Assembly (NCBI RefSeq): GCF_030316845.1
Contig: NZ_JASZYS010000006.1
Span: 248,001-312,000 of the forward strand
Direction of reading: 5' to 3'
Source of the DNA: Variovorax davisae
GTDB lineage: Bacteria; Pseudomonadota; Gammaproteobacteria; Burkholderiales; Burkholderiaceae_C
DNA: 64,000 bases
The notes beneath the pieces were generated by a model that was given only the letters and a program-made list of their open reading frames with translations, made no database searches and had not been told where the DNA came from. The position numbers and the translations under genes were made by a program. Numbering within the stretch: the first letter of the stretch is position 1; every line of letters starts with the position of its first letter. Shown in pieces: positions 30,330-37,323 of this stretch.

Positions 30330-31385
30330 ATGGGATTGAAAGACAAAGCCTCCAAGATCGACTTCGCATCGATCATGCCGAGTTCGCAGCCGAACCCGGA
30401 GCTCGCGAAACCCAAGACCGCGCCTGGCGCGATGATGGCCTTTGCCAACGACCAGCGCTCGGACCTGCTGCGCCAGAACGACGAACTGCGGGCGCGGGTG
30501 GCGCAGGTGGACGAGCTGGAAGGGCGGCTGAGCGAGGTGCGCGACGAATTGCGCAGCTGGGACGGCGCCTTGCCGGCGCGCCTGATCGACACCGCGGACA
30601 TCACGCGCAGCGAGTTCGCCAACCGGCATGCGTCCGCTTTCGAAGGCAAGTTGTTCGAGGACTTCAAGCGCGAGATCCAGGAGGCGGGCCGCAACTCGCA
30701 GCCCATCAAGGTGCGCGCGATCGCCAACCCGGGTGACGGTCCGCACTATGAATTGGTGTTCGGGCATCGGCGCTACGAGGCTTGCCGCCAACTGGGCCTT
30801 CCGGTCTGGGCGGTGGTCGAGAACCTGGACGACCGGGCCTTGATCGAGGAAATGGACCGGGAGAACCGGGGCAGGGCGGACCCGTCGCCCTGGGAACAGG
30901 GAATGACTTACCTGCGGGCGCTCGAGAAGGGCATCTATCCGTCGAACCGCCAGATGGCGGCCGCGCTCGGCGTCGACATCAGCAACCTGGGCAAGGCGAT
31001 CGCCTTGGCCCGCCTTCCCGCCACGGTGATCGCGGCCTTTCCCACGCCGCAATCGATCCAGCTGGCTTGGGCCACGGATCTCGGCAAGGCCATGACCGAG
31101 GACGAATCGGGTGTGCTGTCGCGGGCGCAGGCGCTGTCGTCGGAGAAGACGGCCCTGCCGGCGAAGAGCGTCTTCGCGCGGCTGGTGTCGCCGCCGTCCG
31201 TGGTGCCGGAGGCGGCTGCGCTGCCGGCCCAGGCCAACCATGCACTGAAGGTGGGGGGGCAAAAAGTGGGATCGCTTCGCTTCGATGCGATCGGACGTCC
31301 CTCGATCAGGTTGTCGATCAAGCTTTCGGATGCGCAGCAGAAGGCCTTGATCAAGGCGATGCAAGGATTTGTCGATTCGATCTGA
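30330..31385 (+). CDS. parB: ParB/RepB-family centromere-binding partition protein
   Basis: Protein of 351 residues. An N-terminal arm with a coiled coil (about 45-75) leads to the ParB N domain (QPIKVRAI, then FGHRRYEACRQLGLPV, the GHRRY box II that binds CTP in this family) and a KorB/ParB helix-turn-helix (NRQMAAALGVDISNLGKAIALARLP). The C-terminal domain (ALKVGGQKVGSLRF to LSDAQQKALIKAM) probably dimerises. It binds parS sites and is moved by ParA. Two sets of repeated sites lie downstream, at 31413-31542 and 32453-32544, and either could be its centromere. Confidence 0.92.
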   Translation: MGLKDKASKIDFASIMPSSQPNPELAKPKTAPGAMMAFANDQRSDLLRQNDELRARVAQVDELEGRLSEVRDELRSWDGALPARLIDTADITRSEFANRHASAFEGKLFEDFKREIQEAGRNSQPIKVRAIANPGDGPHYELVFGHRRYEACRQLGLPVWAVVENLDDRALIEEMDRENRGRADPSPWEQGMTYLRALEKGIYPSNRQMAAALGVDISNLGKAIALARLPATVIAAFPTPQSIQLAWATDLGKAMTEDESGVLSRAQALSSEKTALPAKSVFARLVSPPSVVPEAAALPAQANHALKVGGQKVGSLRFDAIGRPSIRLSIKLSDAQQKALIKAMQGFVDSI

Positions 31386-31412
31386 GCGCCTGAATCAGGG
31401 AAGGGCAGGGGA

Positions 31413-31441
31413 GGGGTGGTTTGAAACCACCCCTTTTTTTT
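31413..31441 (+). terminator. Palindrome 1 after parB with T tract
   Basis: Starts 28 bases after the parB stop. Arms GGGGTGGTTT (31413-31422) and AAACCACCCC (31424-31433) surround a single central G, and eight T residues follow. In form it is a good Rho-independent terminator for parAB. It is also the first of three almost identical palindromes within 130 bases, which is unusual for a simple terminator. Confidence 0.6.
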
Positions 31442-31464
31442 GCGCTGTCAGCCGCGAAGGTGCA

Positions 31465-31496
31465 GGGGGTAGTTTGAAACTACTCCCATTTTTTTT
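31465..31496 (+). terminator. Palindrome 2 after parB with T tract
   Basis: Arms GGGGGTAGTTT (31465-31475) and AAACTACTCCC (31477-31487), with one G-T pair, are followed by A and eight T residues. It differs from the first palindrome at compensating positions (GTGG to GTAG, CCAC to CTAC), so pairing is conserved while sequence changes. It could terminate transcription or serve as a second copy of a protein-binding site. Confidence 0.55.
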
Positions 31497-31519
31497 GATC
31501 GCCCGGGCGCTTGGACGAA

Positions 31520-31542
31520 GGGGGTGGTTTCAAACCACCCCC
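31520..31542. repeat. Palindrome 3, reverse-complement copy, no T tract
   Basis: Arms GGGGGTGGTTT (31520-31530) and AAACCACCCCC (31532-31542) with a central C; the 21-base core is the exact reverse complement of palindrome 1. It ends 11 bases from the stop of the next gene (minus strand) and lacks a T tract on either side. With palindromes 1 and 2 it forms a candidate ParB-binding cluster. Confidence 0.55.
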
Positions 31543-31553
31543 CTCTCCGCAGT

Positions 31554-32366
31554 TCAGCTTCGGCCGCCCTCGATGCGCTCGAGCGTGGCGAGAATTTCGG
31601 ACAGGGTCGATTTCATGAGGCCCATGTCGCGGTCGCGGCGGGCTTCGGCGAGCGGATCGAACCCGGCCGCCGACGCCTGGGCGCCGCCGGCGAAGGCATC
31701 CTTCGCTCGCGCCACCACGTCGTCGAGCTTGGTGATGAGGTTGTTGCGCAAGGCCGAGAACTGGGCCAGCTCCCGCCGTACCGAAGCCATTTCGCGCATC
31801 AGCGCCGTGAGTTGCTCCTGAACCTCTTGGAGCGCCGGCCCCCCCGGCACAGCAGCAGACATCTCGGTGGCCGCGGCGTGTGCTGTCAAGGAAGGGCCGG
31901 CGGGGCCGAGTGCGGCACGGAAGTGGTCCGCGGTCCGGGCGACCGCCAGTTCGAGCACGGCGTGGGAATCGGAATCTGCCAGGAAAGGCCAGAGCTCGTA
32001 GACCCGGCCGATGGCGGCCGCGGTGCGCAATCTCAGGCCCGGCCGGCCGCCTCGACGGGGCCGCTGCAGCACGTCATGGGTGAGAGAGGAGGAGGGGGCT
32101 TCGCTGGCCTCGATTTCTTCCGGGGATGCCATGCAAGACCGGAACAAGCCCGCAGCGCTCCATTTCTTCAGGGACGAATCTGCAGGTGCGCGAACACCAT
32201 GAACAAGTGTGAGGATCCGGCCCAGTTCGGCCAAGGTGCAAACGGGAGGCCAGCCTTGGCTGGCACCGGTCGACAGGGTCGAGCCGCCAGATCCGGGCGT
32301 CTTCTGGAGGTCATCCGTCTGGTCGTTATCATGAGTCGTAGCAGGCTTCATGAGAAATGATGGCAT
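31554..32366 (-). CDS. Unknown HTH/coiled-coil protein of the partition locus
   Basis: Protein of 270 residues that I do not recognise. Residues about 40-75 (VCTLAELGRILTLVHG, then DSSLKKWSAAGLF) look like a winged or MerR-type helix-turn-helix, followed by a disordered stretch. A second helical block (RTAAAIGRVYELWPFLAD) follows. Residues 175-265 are predicted coiled coil (LQEVQEQLTALMREMASVRREL, with DRDMGLMKSTLSEILATLERIE at the end). Convergent with parB, it ends next to the palindrome cluster. This composition recalls KfrA-like plasmid proteins that aid segregation, but there is no clear homology. Start ambiguous: ATG 32366 or 32351, neither with a strong ribosome site. Confidence 0.6.
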   Translation of the reverse strand: MPSFLMKPATTHDNDQTDDLQKTPGSGGSTLSTGASQGWPPVCTLAELGRILTLVHGVRAPADSSLKKWSAAGLFRSCMASPEEIEASEAPSSSLTHDVLQRPRRGGRPGLRLRTAAAIGRVYELWPFLADSDSHAVLELAVARTADHFRAALGPAGPSLTAHAAATEMSAAVPGGPALQEVQEQLTALMREMASVRRELAQFSALRNNLITKLDDVVARAKDAFAGGAQASAAGFDPLAEARRDRDMGLMKSTLSEILATLERIEGGRS

Positions 32367-32381
32367 GTAGCGTGCCAATAT

Positions 32382-32396
32382 GGTTACTCAATAACC
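32382..32396. promoter_or_regulatory. GGTTA-TAACC inverted repeat upstream of the unknown HTH gene
   Basis: GGTTACTCAATAACC lies 16 bases upstream of the ATG at 32366 in an AT-rich stretch (32370-32405). It is a candidate operator, perhaps for autoregulation by the HTH protein it precedes. The pairing arms are only five bases, so the signal is modest. Confidence 0.4.
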
Positions 32397-32452
32397 GAAT
32401 TATGACCGAGGAGCGACATTCTTGGTTCAAAAGCCGATCGGCGGCCACTGTT

Positions 32453-32590
32453 TCGTGAAACATCTTCCCCTTTTCGTCGAGAAATAAGAGCTAACTCGTT
32501 GTCGTGAAACAAAAAAATAAGATGCTTCAAAATGTCGTGAAACATCGGTCACGAAGCGCGGCTTAGGATTCGATTAGAACCTGGACACTA
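32453..32590. repeat. TCGTGAAACA direct repeats and a distant iteron-like copy
   Basis: TCGTGAAACA occurs three times: 32453-32462, 32502-32511 and 32535-32544. The first is part of TGTTTCGTGAAACA, close to the widely conserved parS consensus but two bases shorter at the centre. At 32571-32590, CGATTAGAACCTGGACACTA matches the origin iteron although it is about 3.7 kb from the array. The stretch is AT-rich relative to the window and contains no gene. It may be an accessory centromere or copy-control region. Confidence 0.45.
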
Positions 32591-32759
32591 CAGCCCTGCC
32601 TGCATGCCCGTGGTGCAAGAAGACCTTGGCGCGTGGCCGATCCAGCCGGAACCGCGTCGTTCGCTGGGGCAGATTGCCGCTCAACACGCAGATCAGGGCC
32701 TGCTACAAACTCGTTCGTCCCGACCGTGCACCGTCAGGGTCGCTGCCGGCAATGCGGTG

Positions 32760-32905
32760 TCACCTGGATGCCACGATCCCCGGCGGCTTCCACGTTCCTT
32801 CGCCAGGCGGCACGATCGACGGCGGCGTGTCCTTCGGCCAGTCGAGCCGCATCGCCAAGTAGATCGGGCCATCAGGCGCGGGCAGCCAGAGCGTTGGGTC
32901 CGGTA
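32760..32905 (-). pseudogene. C-terminal remnant of a DUF1254/DUF1214 protein
   Basis: The minus strand reads LWLPAPDGPIYLAMRLDWPK and then GTWKPPGIV, the typical end of DUF1214 (DUF1254-DUF1214 proteins of unknown function). The upstream portion is not in frame: the preceding codons do not match the family. This is the last 45 or so codons of a decayed gene. Confidence 0.6.
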
Positions 32906-33560
32906 GATGGCCAGCGCAAACGGTTGGTCGAGGTGAAGACCTTGCGCACGCCGGGCGGCGTCTCCCCCTTCCAGGCCGGCCCGAAGGAGGCGCAGCGATA
33001 GGGCGGGCCGGAGGCCGCGGTGTAGACATGGCTGCCGTCGCCGCTTACCGAGACGTCGCGTATGTTGCCCACGCCGAACGAGTGCGGCGCAAGGATCGTC
33101 ATCAGCAAACCGCCGGGCATCCCCGAACAGTCGACGTCATGCGTGCCGCCGGCCGTGCAGACGCGACGCCCGTCCGAGGTGGCCGTGGATATGCCGAAGC
33201 GGCGTGTGCTGCCAAGGCTGCGGCCCCGGCGTAGGCAGTGCCGTGGGGGTGGGAGTTGTAGCTGCCACTGGCCAGCGGGCCACGGGCCAGGTCGGGCTGC
33301 AGTTGTCGCAGCCAACTCACTCCGTCGATTTTTTGCTAAATGTATCGAAAAGAATGACAACTGCACCGGGATCTGTCGAGGCCGATGGTCAGCGGCCTGC
33401 ACCACTGCATCGTGGACGGAAAGCCGAACTTCGACTACAACAGGCCCGTCCTTGCCCCACTGGCGCTGGGTCCCTCGGCCGTCGCATCGGACTGCGGCCG
33501 CACGGCGCGAGGTGGACCATGCCCCCGGCTCTCATGGATCCCAACTTCCGGAGCACACCG
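32906..33560. other. Gap with uncertain minus-strand coding remnant
   Basis: A minus-strand frame from about 33237 to 32872 contains GVGNIRDVSVSGDGSHVYTA and FGPAWKGETPPGVRKVF, which reads like a genuine secreted or beta-rich protein segment but has no clear start and is not assignable. The rest up to the DUF2092 gene shows no gene. The region looks like debris next to the replication locus. Confidence 0.3.
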
Positions 33561-34370
33561 ATGACATTCAGCTCGAATCTGTTTCATCGTCGCCTCGGCC
33601 TGGCCTTGCTTCTCGTGGCAACGGCGCTGGCCGGCACCGGGCGCGCCGCCCTGGCGCAGGACAACCAGTCGGCGCAGGCGGCCGCGCCCGCCAGGGACTT
33701 CAGGGACGAACGCGCGCTCGCGCTGCTCAAGGGGATGAGCGACACGCTGGCCGGCGCCAGGACCCTGCGCTTCAAGGTGCGCGGCATCGTGCCGACGCCC
33801 TCGCCCACAGGGCAGTTCGTGAGCCTGATGGCGTCGACGCGGGTGGTGATGCAGCGGCCCGACAAGCTTTTCGTCGAGGCGCGCGGCGACCTGTTTCCGA
33901 GCGACAGCTTCTACGACGGCAAGACGGTTACCGTGATCGGCGCCGACCACAAGTTCTATGCGCAGCGCGATGCCGCGGGCGGCGCGATCGAAGCGCTGAT
34001 GCAGAGCCTGCAGCCAGGGTCCGACGCCACCGCGCCTTTCCTGGACCTGCTGGTCGCGGACCCTTATGCCTTCTTGACCAAAGACCTTGCAAGCGCCTTG
34101 TGGGTCGGCCAGACGACCATCGGCGGCGTCAAGACCGAGCACCTGGCATTCGCCGCCCCGGGACTGGACTGGGAAATCTGGATCGGCGCCGCGGACAAGC
34201 TGCCGCGCCTCTTGATCGTCTCCTATCGCTCGGGCGAGCGCCAGCCGACCTTCACGGTCGAACTCTCGGAGTGGAAGCTCGATGCGCCGGTGCCGGCGAA
34301 GACCTTCAGCGCCACCATCCCGCCGCGCGCTGCCAGGCTGGAGTTCAAGCAGATGGGCCCGGGCAAGTGA
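33561..34370 (+). CDS. Secreted DUF2092 protein
   Basis: Protein of 269 residues with a signal peptide (about 1-34, LGLALLLVATALAGTGRAALA-Q). The mature part matches DUF2092: ALALLKGMSDTLAGARTLRFKV, VMQRPDKLFVEARGDL, FYDGKTVTVIGADHKFYAQ and the strands to the end. The fold is LolA/LolB-like in prediction, which suggests lipid or hydrophobic ligand binding in the periplasm; no function is known. ATG 33561 has CGGAG ten bases upstream. It is followed after 20 bases by a second secreted protein, probably in the same transcript. Confidence 0.82.
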   Translation: MTFSSNLFHRRLGLALLLVATALAGTGRAALAQDNQSAQAAAPARDFRDERALALLKGMSDTLAGARTLRFKVRGIVPTPSPTGQFVSLMASTRVVMQRPDKLFVEARGDLFPSDSFYDGKTVTVIGADHKFYAQRDAAGGAIEALMQSLQPGSDATAPFLDLLVADPYAFLTKDLASALWVGQTTIGGVKTEHLAFAAPGLDWEIWIGAADKLPRLLIVSYRSGERQPTFTVELSEWKLDAPVPAKTFSATIPPRAARLEFKQMGPGK

Positions 34371-34390
34371 CCGCGTCGAGGAGCATGGCG

Positions 34391-34849
34391 ATGAAGCAGA
34401 TCAAGACACTCATCCTCGGGGCCGCCGTCTTGGCTGGCGCCTTCGTTCCCCTGTCCGGTGCCCATGCATGGATCGCGGCCGCGGGCGGCTGGCGTGGCGG
34501 CGCGGTGGCCGTCGGCGGATACCACCCCTACCATCCCTACTACCGTCCCGCGGGCTGCTATGGCTGCGGCGCCGCTGCCGGCGCGGTCGCCGGCATGGCG
34601 GTGGGCGCGGCGATCGTCGATGCCAATCGTCCCGCCGCGGTGATCGTGCCGCCGCCCGCCATGGTCGTGCCGCCGCCGGCCTATGTGGTGCAGGGCAACA
34701 TGCCGCTCGGCACCCAAGTGGCAGCGTTGCCCGCAGGGGCTCGCAGCATGGTGGTGAACGGCGCCAACTACTATCAGTTTGGCGCCACCTGGTACAAGCC
34801 CTACTTCGGCTCCAGCGGCGTCTACTACGAGGTCGTGCCGGTGCCGTGA
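34391..34849 (+). CDS. Secreted DUF6515-like protein
   Basis: Protein of 152 residues: signal peptide 1-27 (ending GAHA), a Gly/Tyr/His-rich stretch (GGYHPYHPYYRP), a hydrophobic Gly/Ala segment (about 58-78), a proline-valine stretch, and a C-terminal domain with LPAGARSMVVNGANYYQF and YYEVVPVP. The latter is the pattern of DUF6515 proteins, which often accompany DUF2092 genes. ATG 34391 is preferred over 34385 because GAGGAG sits seven bases upstream of it. Function unknown. Confidence 0.72.
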   Translation: MKQIKTLILGAAVLAGAFVPLSGAHAWIAAAGGWRGGAVAVGGYHPYHPYYRPAGCYGCGAAAGAVAGMAVGAAIVDANRPAAVIVPPPAMVVPPPAYVVQGNMPLGTQVAALPAGARSMVVNGANYYQFGATWYKPYFGSSGVYYEVVPVP

Positions 34850-34907
34850 CGGCGCCGTACGCGTCATCCTCACCTCCGACCCGATTCACCACCCAAGGAG
34901 AGCCGTC

Positions 34908-35144
34908 ATGAAGCACCACCTACTCGCCGCCGCCGCCGCATTGGGCATTCTGGGCGTGATTCCGTCTGCGTCCTGGGCGGTCACGTGCGCAGCCGGGGTC
35001 TATCGCGCCGGCTGCGCTGGCCCCAACGGGGCCGCGGTGGTCAAGAAGGCGCCGCCGCCGCCGCACGTGACGTGCGCCAAGGGCGTCTATCGCGAAGGCT
35101 GCGTGGGACCCAACGGCGGCGCCGCGGTTCGTCGGCGCTACTAG
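34908..35144 (+). CDS. Small secreted protein with two cysteine repeats
   Basis: Protein of 78 residues. Signal peptide 1-24 (ending SWA), then two near-identical repeats: VTCAAGVYRAGCAGPNGAAV and VTCAKGVYREGCVGPNGGAA, separated by KKAPPPPH. Each repeat has two cysteines seven residues apart, so each could form a small disulfide loop in the periplasm. AAGGAG lies seven bases before the ATG. I know no function for this family; similar short proteins with the C-x-x-GVYRxGC-x-GPNG motif are common in Burkholderiales. Third in the run of secreted proteins. Confidence 0.75.
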   Translation: MKHHLLAAAAALGILGVIPSASWAVTCAAGVYRAGCAGPNGAAVVKKAPPPPHVTCAKGVYREGCVGPNGGAAVRRRY

Positions 35145-35147
35145 GCA

Positions 35148-35570
35148 CTAGGCCGCGACCCGGTCCAGTTCGAACAGCACGTCCTGCGCGCCTTCCCACA
35201 GCACCTTGGTGCCGAGCGCGCGCAGGTTGTCCTTGCCTTCGACGATGGTCAAGAAGTGGTTGCCGGCGAGCTGGCCCATCTTGCTCGCGAAGCTGCAGGC
35301 GCCGTAGGCCAGGATGATCTCGGTCTCGCTGTAGCCGCCCGGGTAGAACAGGATGTCGCCCACCGAGGGGTGGCTGGTGTGGTTCTCGAAGCCGACCCCG
35401 AGCCGGAAGTCGCCCAGCGGCACCCAGCAGCCTTCGCCGCTCCAGCGCACGTGGATGAGCCGCTGCCGGTAGGGCAGCAGCTTGCAGAACGCCGCCACGG
35501 TGAGGGGTGCGTCGGGGTGCGTGGCGGCGACGAAGTCGAAGCCGCCGGCGCTGATCTTGATGCGGGTCAT
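35148..35570 (-). CDS. DUF3830 family protein
   Basis: Protein of 140 residues with a cyclophilin-like fold signature of DUF3830: TVAAFCKLLPYRQRLIHVRWSGEGCWVPLGD, then FYPGGYSETEIILAYG. Members are found in clusters for amidohydrolases and amino-acid or amide transport; none has a proven reaction. The ATG at 35570 follows the amidohydrolase stop by 19 bases, so the two are co-transcribed. It converges on the small secreted protein gene three bases away. Confidence 0.8.
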   Translation of the reverse strand: MTRIKISAGGFDFVAATHPDAPLTVAAFCKLLPYRQRLIHVRWSGEGCWVPLGDFRLGVGFENHTSHPSVGDILFYPGGYSETEIILAYGACSFASKMGQLAGNHFLTIVEGKDNLRALGTKVLWEGAQDVLFELDRVAA

Positions 35571-35589
35571 GTCTGGTGTTTCCTGGGTG

Positions 35590-37098
35590 TCAGCCGCAGC
35601 AGCCGCCCATGCGGCCGACGCGATAGAAAGGAGCAAGGTCCTGCGCCAGCGCGGCCACGGTGGCGCGCCAGCCGCCGTTCGTGGCGTCGGCGGCCAGGGC
35701 GGCACGGGTGCGCGCGAGCAACTCGGCGCGCAGCGCCGCCTCGTCGATGCCGGTCACCCGGCCCGCCTCGACCACGGTGCGGCCGCCGACGATGACGCCC
35801 GCGATGTGGCTGCCGTTGCCGCGTGCCAGCAGCAGGTCGAGCGGGTCGGTGTCGGCGAACAGGGCATCGTCGTCGAGCGCGTCCCAGTCCAGCAGCACGA
35901 TGTCGGCCACCGCGCCGGGTGCGATGCGGCCGCCCGCCGGTGCGCCGGCGCCCGACACGCTGCGGGGGCCGTTGCGCGACGCGAAGCCCCACAGCTGCGC
36001 CGGCGTCATGGTGGTGTCGAAGCCCCAGCCGCGGTGCAGCGCATAGGCCAGGCGCGCCTCGCGCAGCGCGTCGTCGTCCTCGTCGAAGGCCATGCCGTCG
36101 AGCCCCATGGCCACGCGGCAGCCCTGCGCGAGCATGGCGGGCAGGGGAGCGATGCCGGACTTCAGGCCCAGGTTCGAACTGGTGTTGACGGCGATGGTCG
36201 CGCCGCGTTCGGCGATCAATGCCAGCTCGTCCGGCCGCGCCCAGGCGCAATGCGCCAGCGTGAGGCGCGGGCCGAGCAGGCCGATGCTGTCGAGGAACTT
36301 CACGATGCCGCCCGGATGCGCCCGGTCGGCCCATTGGCGCTGGTAGCGGGTCTCGAGCAGGTGCATGTGCACGGGCCGGCCCGTGTCGGCCGAAGCTCGC
36401 GCGATGGCTTCGAGCAGGGGTGTGCTGCACCACTGCACGGCCGTCGGGCCGTATTGCACGGTGACGTGGTCGCCCCAGCCGTCGTCCTGCACCATCGCGG
36501 CGACCTCGTCGACCAGCGCGAGCTGCTGCGCGGGCGCGACCGGCTGCACGGCGAGTCGCTGGGCGACGGGGTCGCGCAGGCCGGGGCGCAGCGCGGCCAG
36601 CACCGTGGCGTCGTCGCAGTAGGCGATGCCGTTGCGGTCGCGCATGGCCACCGCGAAGCCGATGCGCACCCCGACGTCGCGCGCGGCGCGTGCCACGGCG
36701 CGCGCCTCGTCCACGTAGGGCATGCCGCCCTGCACGCGGGTGTAGTGCACCATGAGGTGGGCGACGCCGTTGCGCACCGAGCGTGCGAACGAGGTCGCGG
36801 CGCACAGGTACGGGTCCATGCCCGGCACCACGCCGACGAAGGGCAGCCAGCTTTCCAGCGGCTGGTCGAACGCGCCCAGCGTGGCGCTGCGAAAAGTGCG
36901 CGCATGGTCGTGGGCGTTGGCGAGTGCCGGCAGCGCCAGCCTGCGGCGGTCGCCGCCCGCGCCCGGCCGCGCCTCGATGGAAACCACCCGCCCTCCCGCC
37001 AGGCCGACACGCACATCGCGCCGCGCCGGCTCCACGCCAGGGTCGGCCAGCAGCCAGGCGCAGTCGAGGAAGGTGGCGGGCGTCGCGGTCATGGTCAT
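35590..37098 (-). CDS. Amidohydrolase family protein (cytosine deaminase/TRZ-ATZ-like)
   Basis: Protein of 502 residues. The metal site of the amidohydrolase superfamily is visible: ANAHDHARTF (HxH) near 62, MHLLETRYQR (His) near 250, LAHCAWA (His) near 290 and GLDGMAFDED (Asp) near 345, with the NTSSNLGLKSGIAP block typical of cytosine deaminase and TRZ/ATZ enzymes. It would hydrolyse a C-N bond in a ring amine or amide; the substrate is not predictable. The start lies in a run of MTMT codons. Upstream is only a truncated permease, so the transporter once linked to this gene seems to be lost. Confidence 0.85.
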   Translation of the reverse strand: MTMTATPATFLDCAWLLADPGVEPARRDVRVGLAGGRVVSIEARPGAGGDRRRLALPALANAHDHARTFRSATLGAFDQPLESWLPFVGVVPGMDPYLCAATSFARSVRNGVAHLMVHYTRVQGGMPYVDEARAVARAARDVGVRIGFAVAMRDRNGIAYCDDATVLAALRPGLRDPVAQRLAVQPVAPAQQLALVDEVAAMVQDDGWGDHVTVQYGPTAVQWCSTPLLEAIARASADTGRPVHMHLLETRYQRQWADRAHPGGIVKFLDSIGLLGPRLTLAHCAWARPDELALIAERGATIAVNTSSNLGLKSGIAPLPAMLAQGCRVAMGLDGMAFDEDDDALREARLAYALHRGWGFDTTMTPAQLWGFASRNGPRSVSGAGAPAGGRIAPGAVADIVLLDWDALDDDALFADTDPLDLLLARGNGSHIAGVIVGGRTVVEAGRVTGIDEAALRAELLARTRAALAADATNGGWRATVAALAQDLAPFYRVGRMGGCCG

Positions 37099-37154
37099 GG
37101 GGCCGAGGGCGGCGCTGGCCGCGTCGGGGTTGGCGATGGTAGCGCGAAGTCCGC

Positions 37155-37258
37155 TCGGACACTCCGAAGGCCAGGCAGACCAGCTCCCACAGCACGAAGA
37201 AGCCGATCAGCGCGCCGGCGGAGAGCAGGCGCTGGCGGGTTCGAGGGGAAAGCGACAT
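37155..37258 (-). pseudogene. N-terminal stub of an ABC transporter permease
   Basis: From ATG 37258 the minus strand reads MSLSPRTRQRLLSAGALIGF, then FVLWELVCLAFGVSE, the first helix of a nitrate/taurine-type ABC permease. The next codons no longer match: the frame continues as an arginine-rich sequence into the promoter of the amidohydrolase gene. About 200 codons are missing, so an internal deletion joined this stub to the amidohydrolase upstream region near 37150. Confidence 0.65.
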
Positions 37259-37323
37259 GCCGCCACCTCTTCCAGCGTGGCGGTGATGGCTGCGTGACGC
37301 GTGCCTTCGGCCGCGGTCCTGCT

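Noticed and set aside
31465..31496. Simple terminator as the whole explanation of the palindromes after parB
   Set aside because: A T tract fits two copies, but the third has none and the cores are matched in sequence, so a terminator alone is kept only as a partial explanation.
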